Positions 1 through 11,257 of a stretch of 64,000 bases of DNA are shown here, piece by piece. Each line of letters starts with the position of its first letter. Position 1 is the stretch's first letter. The DNA is from Hippasteria phrygiana (lineage: Eukaryota > Echinodermata > Asteroidea > Valvatida > Goniasteridae): the NCBI GenBank assembly GCA_037893225.1, contig JAZGUH010000329.1, forward strand, positions 714,172-778,171. The letters run 5' to 3'. The notes beneath the pieces are model-generated. The model saw only the letters and a list, made by a program, of their open reading frames with translations. It was not told where the DNA came from and searched no databases. Position numbers and translations under genes: made by a program.

Positions 1-249
1 GGCCCCATTGGGGCAAAAGCTTTGACCAATAAAAATATTGAAATCAAGTGACCATCTATTGTTTAAAATAGAATAACCAATAAAATGCACAATTTGTATG
101 ACCAACTGTATTGGTGAAAGCTGGTACACCAATCATTTGATGAAGCTTTTTTGACCAAAGTCTGGTCACAACGGCTTGCTAAAGACAGTTGGGAAGTTGA
201 TATTTGCACCAATTTTTGGCAAGAAATTGGTCAAACTTTGCCCAACTTT

Positions 250-355
250 TTTTTAAGTGTAGGGCACTCGAGGTGTGAGCTACAGAGAATTATGTGGAAG
301 AACCAGCCCCTCACACTGAAACAAGACCAGCTAATCTCTTCACAGTATGAATAGG
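250..355 (-). mobile_element. LINE 3'-UTR-like fragment
   Basis: In reverse orientation this stretch resembles 54,955-55,040, with shared wording around 'aaccagcccctcac' and 'cactcgaggtgtg'. The same wording occurs downstream of the LINE coding tail at 49,450-49,870. I infer a 5'-truncated LINE 3' end. There is no coding sequence here. Confidence 0.25.
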
Positions 356-364
356 ATCGGGATG

Positions 365-525
365 GGTAACTAGTCCACTGCAAGGCATTAATAATGCCTC
401 TACCCATATTAAGCGTAGGCCTAGAAGTGATATAGCCCAGGACTGGGCTCGAACCCACAACCTGCAGGATTACCCACAGACCTTGAATTCAATGTGCCAA
501 ACCACTAGGCCACAGCACTTCCACA
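365..525 (-). mobile_element. tRNA-derived SINE head
   Basis: On the minus strand it reads TGGCCTAGTGGT (a pol III box A match) and about 45 bases later GTGGGTTCGAGCCC (a box B match), followed by unrelated sequence. Correct box spacing without a tRNA-like acceptor stem fits a SINE rather than a functional tRNA gene. Confidence 0.5.
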
Positions 526-651
526 AAAAAGAAAATGGCGCGTGGTACTCTCAATGGCTGGCCAGCGAAGTATTTTTCCCAAACGTCATCCGAATGGATG
601 CATTGTTAAGCGCCCTCTATAATACTTTTAATATACGTACGCATATGTTAT

Positions 652-742
652 CACTATGAACATCTAACAAAAGAAAACCCACGCAGTCCTTTGTTTGTAA
701 CAAAGGACTGCGTGGGTTTTCTTTTGTTAGATGTTCATAGTG
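652..742. mobile_element. 91-bp near-perfect hairpin MITE, copy 1
   Basis: The two arms, from CACTATGAACATC to GATGTTCATAGTG, are almost perfect reverse complements with only a few unpaired bases at the centre. A second copy lies at 11,258-11,350, so this is a mobile fold-back element and not a local hairpin. Confidence 0.75.
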
Positions 743-789
743 TAGGCCTATAGGGCTGGGTATATAATGCAATGAATTCTTAATGTCTG

Positions 790-875
790 CCGAGCATTCC
801 GATGGCTAGTGGATACGGTGTTAGACTGTGAGGTAGAAGATTGTGGGTTCGAGACCTCAACGTTACCAATTTATT
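790..875 (+). mobile_element. tRNA-derived SINE head
   Basis: TGGCTAGTGGATACGG resembles box A and GTGGGTTCGAGACC resembles box B, at tRNA-like spacing. A T-rich stretch follows. This is probably a SINE remnant of a different family from the one at 365-525. Confidence 0.45.
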
Positions 876-2917
876 TATTATTTTTTTGTTTCTAATTTCC
901 AGCTTTGGAGGATTTTTTTAAAGGGAAATAAAGTCCGAAATCTCATAGCGTTAACCCCATTCGGATGTCGTTTGGGCAATTAAATCGCGGCCGGCCAGGC
1001 ATGCATATGCGTTGCACGATGACATAAGAAACCAGACTATACGACTGGCGCAACACCACGTGCCATGGGCACATTTCATGGACCTGCTAAACACAAACAT
1101 TTCTTAGGCATAAAATTTACCGACAACTTCATTTTCATATGATTATATTGCTTGTGACTCGTACTCTTCTTGTTTTCCCTCCTTTGCATATAAATTGCGA
1201 CGATGCGCATGAATTGTCTTGAGTGCTGATTGCTCGAAAGTTTTCATATATACGTCATACAGCCCGAGATGAGTTGACGCGCAGAAATAAAAGTACCAAA
1301 AGAAAATAAAACCAGATTGTGACAGTAAGTTAAGATTTCGGTATTTTGTTTTACATTAATTTGAAGTAGACACCCCCCCCCCCCCCCCAAAAAAGGAAAT
1401 AAATAAATAAACTTCCGGTTATTACAGGAGTTGGTGATTTACAACCACCGTGTTTGTCGTGTCCGCGAATCTGCCCAGACTGTGGGGCCAATGTATCGTC
1501 TGGATGCGTAGACTCTTCCAAAATTGCAGCTTCTAGATTTCCCACCAAAACCTGGACCAAGCACGAGGAAGGGTCGCTGAACGACTGCAAACCCCACTTT
1601 CAATAAATCAAAGTGACCCGATACGATACGGCACAGCAACCTGCTGCGAGTCATCCTTTCAATAATGGAAAGAGGAACCCAACTCTGCAGGTGTCAAAAA
1701 AACTCTTCGTTTTACGCTTCAGCGGCAAATTAGTGAAAGTGGAGTCGCTTTTTCGAGCGAGGAACTTCTGATCCGGGTAAGTATGACCCGAGAAAACAAA
1801 GAGTGAACACAAATAGGAAAATTGGTATGCAGGTATATTAACGGCTGTTGACTTTTTATTCCAACTTTCATCCAGTGGCGGTTCCATAATAACAAAGTCT
1901 CTTTTGATACTACAGAGTTTCGTTCCCTGGCCTCGCCAATTAAGGCTCGATTATTCCACACTTCCCCCATCCTCCTGTCTCCTGCCATCTCCCACTCCTT
2001 GGTTAATCCCCATGGTGACTTGCAAGAAGTCAAATTTTCCCTAATGGATCTGCTCACCTTGCCAGCGCAAATCTCCTGAAATGTTCAGCTTGGGCTGATT
2101 AATGGTTGACAGCGATATCTTAATCATTAATGCGGTGTGTCGGGGTGGCTCGGGCTTTAAATTCCCAGGGTGACTGTACCTCTGGAGGTGCAGGTGGGAA
2201 GATGACGTTTAAAGGAACCGTCCAGTATGACTTGAATACCTGAAGGACAGCTTTCTATAAAAAAATATTACTATGAATTCCCACCTCTTCTCTAGCGATT
2301 CCGGAGAAAAACTTAACAGTGCGTCTGTAACTAATTGCCCTTCAATGAACACATCTTAAATGTAAAGTAAAATAATTCCTAGGCCTATAAATTATACTCA
2401 ACTCCCGGAGTACCTGACTTCTCATAAGTTGTTAAAGTTGCAATGGTTTAGCTGTCTCTGTATCCCGTGTTCTTCGTTGTCGGGTATTTTTAATGTTTAA
2501 CCGATTCATGTACATACATTTATTGAATTACTGTAATTACTACTAAATCTTTAATCGGCTTTGTTTTGTCTTGTTTTGTTCTGTTCTGTTTGGTCTGGCA
2601 TATCCACCACAAGCTTTGGCGTTTTAGGTAGTGATGGTTATGTGTTTGATTAGCCCGTGTGCGCTTAACTTCCAGCCGGGGCTGCATACTTCCAAGGGAG
2701 TTGAGAAGGTTTCAGGAATGATTAATAAACCCGATGAGCAGGGGTAATAATACAATGTGTATATACATGTATAGCGCCTTCAGCACCGTGGTCTTGGTGG
2801 ATATATGTGCGCTCTACGAATGTCTATATTATTATTGAAAGGAGGACGAATACAGTTCAAGGATTCCCGTTTTTTATGGTGACAATGGCGGTGAGCGCAC
2901 CGCTTGATTTTGTCACT
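876..2917. other. Stretch with no gene recognised
   Basis: No open frame here looks like a protein family I know. I see a poly(C) run at about 1,373-1,388 and a TTTTGT/TTCTG simple repeat at about 2,560-2,600. The minus-strand frames at 1,350-2,060 have no recognisable motif and I treat them as chance. Confidence 0.5.
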
Positions 2918-3904
2918 CTGGGCATTAGTGTTGGGCGGTTCCAGAATTTCTGGAGCCGGTTGCGGTTCCCTAAAAAGAACCGGTTCCGAGTCGGAACCGG
3001 CTCCTGGAAAATTCAATGAAAAACATAAACCCTTGAAATTACATGTAAAGTGAATGGTGTCACCTTGTGAGGCCCGTGCTTCGTGGATTTCGACGTCCAA
3101 TACATGTTATTCCACTACATATCTGGTTTCAAATGTGTCCTTTTCCTGTGAAACTTATGGAGATTGTGTTATTAGGAAACTCAGCGTTTATTACTTTATT
3201 TTCTGTTCCTTGCCTATGATTTTATTTACCGCGACGATCGCCGACCGTGTAGAATATAATGATTCACTGCACTCGTACAAAGGCTATACACACAACACAC
3301 AGCGCCGGCCCATGCGGGCTGAGCCTGAAGCTTGCACCATAGTACAGCGGTGATTGAGCGTCACAGGAGTCAAGCTTGCTCAGAACTCGCACTACTTGGA
3401 ACCGGTTCTGAGTGCTGCTGGGAATCGGCTCTGGTGGACTCGGCCGGGTACCGGTACAGGTACAAAATACCCGGCTCCAAAGTTTCAAAACTAGCTAATT
3501 AGGTTGCATGCACAAACATGAGCATTATCTAGCCACGTAGTGCGCGACTGCGCGATTTTTCATTCCCCGCCCACGACTCCCATATAGAGTACCGAAGTGA
3601 TGACGTCAATCAATGCAATGTTTGGAACCATAATACATTCTAAACTACATGTGTTTGGAACCAGTTGCTCTATAAGCCTTTGCAGTTACGAAGCAACAAT
3701 AACACGATACGTCTACATTTTTCTCATTGGCTCACGTTTAATTATTTATATTTATGCCTGTCTAGGCAGTTGCTGGCGGTTTTCGTGAGTGCGGCTTGGA
3801 AATTTCCACAATAAAATTGATTGCGCACACTTTTTTAAGAGTAATTGTCAGCCACGTTTATAATATTATACATGGTACAGGGCCAGTATGGGGGTCAATG
3901 CTAG

Positions 3905-4985
3905 TATACAAATAATGAATGTTTATGAGTGTGATGGTAAGAATAATTTCATGAGGTGACAGATTGAATGTTCCATTCCATGAGGCGAGTGGAATGGAAC
4001 ATTCAATCTGTCACCGAATGAAATTATTCTTTCCATCGCACGAATGTGAAACATTCATTATTTGTTTTATACAACGCCTGAATAAATTCTCGTCATCTGA
4101 TTGGTAACTTGTAAACTGGTGCTTACATAAATGTAAGAAACATGTAGTAACACTGATAGCTGGGGGAACACTTTCAATGCATTTTATTCAAGTTAAAAAC
4201 TGTTCAGAATTGTAAAAAAACTGTTTCACAAATTCAGAACTTCCAGTAACTAATTACTGTCTCGAAAAGTCTCAAACAGTTAAAAATGTTCACTGTTTTT
4301 CAACAAGTTCAGAAGAATTATTCACTTCAGATGCCGAATGTCATCTAAAAATATCCGTTCCGAAGTCAGTGTTGAAGATCAAACTGTTCAGAATTGTTAA
4401 CAAGCTGTTTCACAAATTCAGAACTTTCAGTAACCAATTAATGCACTTTCATATCCAATTTATGGAAGTTTACAACTGTACTAGTCCAGAAAAGTACAAA
4501 ATGCGGATTGCATGCATGGATTTCTTTGTGTACAACGTGCCGTTTTCCTTTCTCAGTCCCGCATAAAACCGGGACAAAAAATTGTCGAGTTCCGAATTAG
4601 TTAAAGCTTCAATTGTTGTTCCTGCGTGTCTAGCAAATTCATCTAATCGTTTCACTGCATATTTGATTTGTCTCTTTGTATTTGGAGCGTCAGCATTGCT
4701 TACAAGTTCCAATATTTCGTCGTCTGTTAGGAGAACAAACCGCGGCAGTTCGGGTAACTTGGCCGCCATGTTGTGTGAATGACAGCGCTGTTGTAGTGCC
4801 ACCTAGTGACCGTGAAATTAGAAAAGTTTTTGGGTTCTATCAATGCGCGCGCACCATGTGATAGACCCATGTGATAGAACGTATTGGGCGGGGCGGGTTC
4901 GCGTCGTGTGATGGGTCGAATAATTCAATGCACGTGATCGACTCTCCACCAATCGGATGGCGGGGATTTATTCAGGTTTTGTATA
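3905..4985 (-). mobile_element. Crypton-like composite element, copy 1
   Basis: The element begins TATACAAATAATGAATG and ends TTCAGGTTTTGTATA. Its left 160 bp form a palindrome (3,905-4,064, arms around CATTCATTATTTG). A second internal end follows at about 4,068, reading TATACAACGCCTGAATAAAT, and this is repeated inverted at 4,965-4,985. Between them on the minus strand lies an exon-like frame (4,470-4,769). Copies 2 (11,994-12,724) and 3 (52,657-53,388) have the same order of parts. The terminal 7-bp inverted repeat is TATACAA/TTGTATA. Confidence 0.6.
4470..4769 (-). pseudogene. Crypton/KIAA1958-like recombinase N-terminal exon
   Basis: From the ATG at 4,769 the frame reads MAAKLPELPRFVLLTDDEIL and continues through an alpha-helical region to KENGTLYTKKSMHAIR. 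It then ends in about ten residues that look unrelated. The combination of a TDDEI start, a Phe-Tyr-Ala segment and a 'LY.KKS.HAIR' end resembles the N-terminal region of the eukaryotic tyrosine-recombinase (Crypton-derived) proteins of the KIAA1958/ZMYM type. The catalytic recombinase domain is absent. Two more copies (12,226-12,447 and 52,924-53,145) carry stops or frameshifts, so this is a captured or residual first exon in a non-autonomous element. The family assignment is from memory of the motif and is only moderately sure. Confidence 0.5.
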
Positions 4986-5172
4986 ATATGCTCTATTATA
5001 GCCTCGTGAGCGCAAATGGTGTGAGTCTGTGTGATTTCCCCGCCATAGAGGAATCCCACAACGACGAGTTTAGCGCCGATCTGCGCACTTCCGCGTTTGA
5101 AAACGAGGATCTCAATGTCACAGTAAACAACTTTATGCTGATCGTGCGCCTGCGCTGCCTTATATGGTCTGA

Positions 5173-7872
5173 TTAATTCATGCATTACCAAATGTTTCCA
5201 TTGTCAGAAAAGACAGGAACCGGCATGGTGGTGGGGTTGCCATGTACATCCGAAACAATTTAACTTTCACTCGTCGTGAGGATCTTGAAACAGATGATGT
5301 CGAGTGCATATGGGTTGAAATTAAGTGTAAACAAAGACAGCCTGTGCTTATTAGTTCTATTTATAGGCCACCTTCAAGCTCTGTTGAATTCATTGATAAA
5401 CTAAGTGATATTATTAATAAGGCCTCCTGTGAATGTAAAGAAATTATTGCAACTGGGGACTTTAATTATGATGTTTCAGTTGACGATGATAGTATGAACT
5501 CAAACCCAATTATTTCTTGTTTTGGTATATTCCAATTGGCGCAACTCATACATGACTCAACACGTGTCACTGAGTCCACTCAAACAATAATCGATCTCAT
5601 TTTCAGCTCCCATCCAGAGCTAATAAAGGAATGTGGTGTATTACCAGTCCTAATCAGTGACCATTATCTTGTTTATGGTCAACATAGTTGGAAAACACCA
5701 AAAATTAAAGGTCGCTCAATAGATTTTCGATGTCTTACAAATATAGACAATGATGCATTTAAAGACGACCTCCTTAATGCACCATGGCAAGATGTACTGG
5801 ACTCTTATGATGTTGATGAAGCGTGGTGCAAATGGCACTCCATATTTATGAGTATTATTAACTTTCATGCGCCAATCAAAACTAAACGTATTCGGGGTGC
5901 CTCTTTACCTTGGCTCGATTGCGAAATTCTTAAACTTATGAGACAGCGGGATCGTGCACACAAAATCGCAAAACGCTCAGGCTCACAGATCGATTGGGAC
6001 TCTTACAAAAAGCTGCGGAACAATGTAACTAATACAATCCGCACTAAGAAGAGCGAATACTATACATCAGCCATAGAAGAAAATAAAAGCAATTCATCTA
6101 TGCAATGGAAAAAACTAAAGGAGGTACTTCCTAAAAAACAGAATATTGCTCCAAATTATATCACTTCCCCAAATGGAGAAAATATTGACGATCCCACTGA
6201 CATTGCTGATACATTAAATGAACACTTTTCTACAATAGGAAAACGTACAGCTAGAAATTGCCCATCGGGCGAACTTGAAAACAATGATACCTAAGCCTCT
6301 ATTGTTGATTCTCTGGATGAACTTGAAGAATGCACTGTACCTAATATTACAGAAGAGTTCGTTCAAAAGCAAATATCATCCATGTCGGTTGGGAAAGCAA
6401 CAGGTCCGGATGGCATCAGTGTTAAAATGATTAAAATTGCTTCCCCTTATATTACTAAATCTTTAACTTATATTTTTAACCTCTCCATAACATGCGAGCA
6501 ATACCCTAAAGTTTGGAAACACGCCTTGGTAACACCAATTCACAAGGGAGGAGATAAATGTAGTACAGGTAATTATCGGCCTATTTCTATACTGCCAATT
6601 ATCTCTAAGATTCTAGAAAGATGGGTGCACTCGGCAGTATATAGCTACCTCGATGATAACAATTTGATACCTAGTTGCCAATCGGGATTTAGACCCTTGC
6701 ACTCAACTGAAAGCACTCTACACGATTTAACAAACAAGTGTTTTGAGGCTATGGAGCAAGGTGAAGTTACAGGTAGCGTGTTCATAGATCTCAGTAAAGC
6801 TTTTGATTGTGTGGATCATGTAATCCTACTAGGCAAATTGAAGAAGCTGAATTTGTCATCTTCTGGAATTAATTGGTTTAAGTCGTACCTAGACAATCGT
6901 AGTCAGTCTGTAAATATTAAGGGCACAATATCGAAGGTCTTGCCCATAGACATAGGCGTTCCACAAGGGTCGATCTTAGGGCCACTTTTATTCATTGTTT
7001 ATAGTAGTGATTTTCCATCCTGTATACCCCAAAATTGCAACTTATTTATGTATGCAGATGACTCCACGTTAACTTGTAGCTCCTCTAGTATTAACGAAAT
7101 AGAAAGGAACTTGAATGTAGCTCTTGCTAGTATTCACAACTGGTGCCAAAGAAACAAACTAGCATTAAATGCCAACAAAACCAAATGTATGCTTATTGGT
7201 TCAAGGCAGAAAATATCCAACGTCGACCTGAACGTGTGCATTGCTGATAAGGTTATCGAAAAAGTGAAATCTTGTAAATGCTTGGGTGTAGTTGTTGATG
7301 AAACATTAAGTTGGGGTACACATGTTGAATACGTAAGGAAGACTGTTTCGTCTAAATTGGGTGTGTTAAACAGAATTCGTGATTACGTTCCCCAAAGCAG
7401 CCTGCACACACTCTTTGTAAGTTTAGTTATGCCATCTTTAGAGTATTGCTGTACGGTGTGGGGAGGAAGGTACATATCTCACGACAATACCCTCAACAAA
7501 TGTCTCAAAAGAGCCGCACGGATAATCCTTAAATGTACCTTCCTCACCCCCTCAGCTGATATGTTTGCCAGACTAAATTGGATTCCTTTTAAGGAAAGAG
7601 TTCAGTCCAAAAAGGCTATCTTTGTTTTCAAAAGCCTTAACAAAATGACTTCTTTGTACATGACAAATCTGTTCACACCACTTACAGTGATTCGTGAAAC
7701 ACGACAATCGACCCAAATGGCACTGAAAGTTCCTTTCGCCAAAAAGGAATGCTACGTGACAAGTTTCGCTGTGAGTGGTGCCAGTATATGGAATAATCTG
7801 CCTGAACAAATGAGAACCATAAACTCCTTAAGTACATTTAAATCGGAGCTACGTAAAGCCATCTATCAGTGA
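5173..7872 (+). pseudogene. LINE endonuclease-reverse transcriptase, one stop
   Basis: One frame runs from 5,173 to 7,872 with a single TAA at 6,292-6,294, and it re-enters the same frame immediately (next Met at 6,382). The N-terminal part is an AP-like endonuclease. It has HGGGVAMYIRNN, YRPPSS, the GDFNYD metal-binding motif and SDHYLVY, but lacks roughly the first 60-80 residues. The C-terminal part is a reverse transcriptase with HKGGD, NYRPISILPIISK, QSGFRPLHSTE, DLSKAFDCVDH, GVPQGSILGPLLF and the catalytic FMYADDS box. It ends in the usual FNNLP-like tail (IWNNLPEQMR). The motif order matches the CR1/L2/Jockey group, and the exact clade is not settled. With only one nonsense change this is a young copy, but the 5' truncation and stop make it inactive. 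Confidence 0.9.
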
Positions 7873-8215
7873 TATTTCTGTCATTTACGCTGATCTGCGG
7901 AGTTATAAACTTGGTTGCCAAAATACTTTGGAGCCGGATGGGAATTTCCCCTTGTTTTTCACCCTAAAAGGTTTTTTTTCGCGGGTTTTTCGCCCATCCC
8001 GTAAATCAGCAATAGGCTTCTGGAGAGTTGAAAAGTTAACCGAAAATATATTTATTTGTGTAAACATTACTGTATTTGTTTAAATATTTTGTATGAATGT
8101 GTAAATATTCAGTTTTAACTAATAATATGCAGGGCCCCAATGGAAACCAGTTTTAAACTGTTTGGGCACACCCTGGGTAAAGAAATGTAATAAATAAATG
8201 CATGAATGAATGTGC
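5173..8215 (+). mobile_element. 5'-truncated Jockey-superfamily LINE
   Basis: A non-LTR retrotransposon with endonuclease and reverse transcriptase in one frame, followed by a 3' UTR of about 340 bp ending in AATAAATAAATG-type repeats. The first third of the endonuclease is missing, so reverse transcription probably stopped early. No clear target-site duplication was found. Confidence 0.85.
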
Positions 8216-8738
8216 TGAAAAGCGTTGTTTTGTTTGCCACTGACATTCTCGCTTTCAACCCGGAAGTGCGCAGAAGGTGCTAATGTGAAATTCCTCTATT
8301 GTTTGACTAGCCAGAGTGAATGTACTACCCGGGCCTTCACGCATTTGAATTCCCAGTACATGTAGTTACGGATCCGATTCTCGGCTCTGGGGTTTGTGCA
8401 CAGGGAATTGGTAAAGTTACTCTGGAACCGATTCTTTTGGAACCGGAACCGAGCATAGCGGGTAGGTACCCGGTTCTGTACCCGGTTCTGTACCCGGTTC
8501 TTAAAAAGATTGGACTCGCGGTTCCGATTCCAATAAGGAACCGGGTAGAACCGGGGAACCGTCGGAACCGCCCAACACTACTGGGCATTTGCAGTACAGT
8601 GTACTCTCTTTGAGGTTATATTTTGTTGATAAGAATAATGTACAATGATAACTTGATACCATCAGAAATTCCCACAATTCCTCTTTATTCTGGCATGTTA
8701 ATCTCAACATGTCAAACTTGGGAGATATTTGTCAATAT

Positions 8739-8994
8739 CAGGGGAGGATCCAGGTTTTTTTTCCGAACGGAAATCTACCAAGCAGCTAATGATGAAGGCA
8801 AGTTGTGGCGCCTACGCCGAAGGCGTGCCTGCCCGCCCTGCTATATAGAGGGGTCTGGGTGCATTTTCCTTCTCTCTCCCTCGTTTTTAAAATCTTTTTG
8901 AGTCTCTCTCCCTTTCTGTCTTGTTTTTTTTCCTGAAGGAAAAGGGCGGTAGTGCGCCCCCCCCCCACGCCCCCCCCCCCCGGATCCGCCCCTG
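8739..8994. mobile_element. Short DNA element with CAGGGG..CCCCTG ends
   Basis: The left end CAGGGGAGGATCC and the right end GGATCCGCCCCTG are imperfect inverted repeats. The flanks share aatat (8,734-8,738 and 8,995-8,999). The interior includes poly(C) and a GGCG-rich hairpin at 8,808-8,830. The ends look like those of many hAT-type MITEs, but the 8-bp duplication is not clear. Confidence 0.45.
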
Positions 8995-9214
8995 AATATG
9001 ATATAGAGGGTAACATATAACCGAACAGAATATGATTGATATACCAATCCACTGTTCATTTCTTATGCTGTGTTGTTTTATATTTGTTTTAATATTTTAT
9101 TATAGCAATATTTTACCAGTAATTGCATGTTTTAGTACATTGTATTTGCATTGTACAGTTCCATTGGATAATAACGTCTTTTTCTGTGTATTCGTGCAAG
9201 GCATAAACTTTGTC

Positions 9215-9302
9215 TCACAGGGTTCTAAAAAGTATGCAAGCTGAAGATATTCCTCCCCAATATCTTTCTATTATTCGTCGCCTTAAAGAAAACAGTAGTT
9301 TC
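9215..9302 (+). other. Possible exon, unrecognised
   Basis: A TCTCACAG acceptor-like site is followed by an open frame reading VLKSMQAEDIPPQYLSIIRR then LKENSS. The composition is protein-like (amphipathic, few low-complexity residues). A fold-back MITE starts right after it at 9,308 and no donor site is visible. I do not recognise the family. Confidence 0.2.
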
Positions 9303-9307
9303 AATTA

Positions 9308-9570
9308 CATTAGAAAGTTGGGCAAACAGATTACCCAACGTTGGTACAATAGTCAGCTTGTTCAACTTTTGGGTAATTTTTCACGTCATTTACCCAACAT
9401 TTTGGGTAAAAAAATGTTTGGGCAGCACCATTTTAACCCCACTTTAACTTTGTTTTGTCCACAGCTGTGGTTATACAACAGTTGGTGAATTACGTGAAAA
9501 ATTACCCAATGTTGAACATGCTGACTATTGTATACCAACGTTGGGTAATCTGCCCAACTTTCTAACAGTG
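9308..9570. mobile_element. Fold-back MITE with TTAGAAAGTTGGG ends
   Basis: The left arm, from TTAGAAAGTTGGGC through ACCCAACGTTGG to ATTTTTCACG, recurs inverted at 9,480-9,570. This gives two arms of about 90 bp around an unpaired centre of about 80 bp. The arms differ by small indels only. No coding sequence. Confidence 0.7.
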
Positions 9571-9744
9571 TACATGCGTACATAAACAAAAATATTTCAA
9601 GAGGTAACTAAAATTTGGTATTTGGGTCACTTGAGGTGATACAGCTGAGTGTTACTTGAACCTCAAGTATCAGATTGAAGTAACCTCTTGAGCACGATGC
9701 TGGACACATTTTTAGGATAAAGATGTAAATAGTATTAACTTAAT

Positions 9745-9861
9745 GTGCACAAACCATCTTATGAAGTCAGCCACACCGCCTCCTCTACTACGGAAGAAGA
9801 TGATGACTCCAAAGATAGAAAAGAGAAAGAGCTAGCCTACTTGGCTTTGCTCTAGCACGTC
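9745..9861 (+). other. Possible C-terminal exon, unrecognised
   Basis: A frame with a charged stretch (STTEEDDDSKDRKEKELAYL) ends in ALL and a TAG at about 9,853. It could be the last exon of the same unknown gene as 9,215-9,302, or chance. No splice acceptor is clear. Confidence 0.12.
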
Positions 9862-11257
9862 CTCAACCTCCCACAAGGATGTGGAGAGGTCAAGATGTCA
9901 GGAAATGGTAAGACACGCCCACAAGTCAAAGGTCAAAAGCGAGCTTTCACAGACACATGGGAAAATTGAAAATTGAAAATCCTGTCAACTGTGTCTTTTC
10001 CATTGCCCACTCTAGTCTTCGATGTATGCATGATAACTCCATTTCCTATAACCTTTTTGGTGGCATAAATAGGTCGCGTGATGTGAGACCTAATTACATC
10101 ATTAATAAGTTCGAAGTCCATGCAGGTGGGTTGATAGTGATCACGCTATGCACAGCACATCTAAGTATCAGCACCCTGGGCACATCTGGAAAAGGCTCGA
10201 GGTGTCACCCGCATTCGTGCCTTGCTGCATTTTACATACATAAAATGCTTAAAGGTAGGATATAGCTTTGGTATCTATCAAAACAAGAAATGATTAGATG
10301 CGATCCGAAGAGTTAGGTTTCATTTTTATAAAGATGATACCAGCACCAATCCTCCTGAGAAACATTTAAGTCTGAAATGGTGCCATCTTCGAGAAAAATT
10401 GTCTCTGAAGACCTCAACGGACGTAGTGGCCTATTTGGATTTCACACAGTGAACGTGCACAAAATCGTTAAAACAAAACGCTTTACACTATTTTCCAAGT
10501 CAAACATAAAGTGAACAATTCCTTGCAAGTGTGTTGTCAACTCTCACAAGAGTAAGACATTAGAATTATGATCATTTAACCGTCGTTTCTCATCAGTCAC
10601 ACGCTATGGAAAGTTAGTCACGGCTTTGCATGTTTGTCTTATTTGGAGCCAAAGTTGGGGGAAGTATTTCATTTTCACTGAAACAAGTCACATTGTGTTA
10701 TTTCATCTTAAAAGGGGTGTACATTAAAATTGGAAGCCAAACTTAACAAGTTGGCATTTATTTAGGGGGAAGCTGCACTGTTTTAGGGCTAGCCGCGTAG
10801 TGTTTGAGGAACATTGAGGTTGGGGGGGGGGGGGGGGGGCACAGAAATAATAATAATAATAATAATAATAACCCCCTCGTATACTCCTTTGGTATGTTTC
10901 CAGATTTCGCAGTTTCTGTTTCATTTAGCCTGTCAGAATTATTCTACTAGGATCTAAAGGTCACGCCCTCATAGCTTTGACAAATTGCATATTTCAGGTC
11001 ATTCGGTTACAAAGCAGTTTGTAGCAGTAACCGAATTAAAAGGGAGAGAGGTTTACATTATGGGAAAATCGTGTCTAAATCATGGATCAAAATTTATAAA
11101 GAAAGATCTATATATTTCAAGTACTAAGCATGAAACTACTTAGCTGTAAAAATATTGTTTTCTCATTCTGAATAATCTATTAACGGATTTACCCGAGATA
11201 ATTTGGATTCTAGTCACAATCTCAGTGAGCCCGCTTTAAACACGAGTCTTTACTCTT
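9862..11257. other. Stretch with no gene recognised
   Basis: Nothing protein-like was found. The only structured part is a poly(G) run at about 10,821-10,838 followed by a (TAA)n microsatellite to about 10,870. Confidence 0.5.

Larger units (their letters stand above)
4990..8310. repeat. Inverted repeat split by the LINE
   Basis: The sequence at about 5,040-5,125 (around ATAGAGGAATCC ... GCGCACTTCCGCG) recurs inverted at about 8,240-8,305 (CGGAAGTGCGCAG ... ATTCCTCTAT). If the LINE between them is set aside, the arms form a hairpin of about 90 bp with a short loop. I infer that the LINE inserted into the loop of a fold-back element. Confidence 0.5.
2926..8580. mobile_element. hAT-like DNA transposon with nested insertions
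   Basis: The left end reads TAGTGTTGGGCGGTTCC and the right end is its exact reverse complement. Both are flanked by the same 8 bases, ctgggcat, at 2,918-2,925 and 8,581-8,588. An 8-bp duplication with short inverted repeats is the hAT signature. The subterminal regions are rich in GGAACC/GGTTCC words, at 2,940-3,000, 3,390-3,470 and 8,420-8,570. No hAT transposase is visible. The interior instead carries a CRE-containing MITE fragment (about 3,585-3,680), a Crypton-like composite (3,905-4,985) and a LINE (5,173-8,215). I infer a non-autonomous hAT that later received those insertions. Confidence 0.8.
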
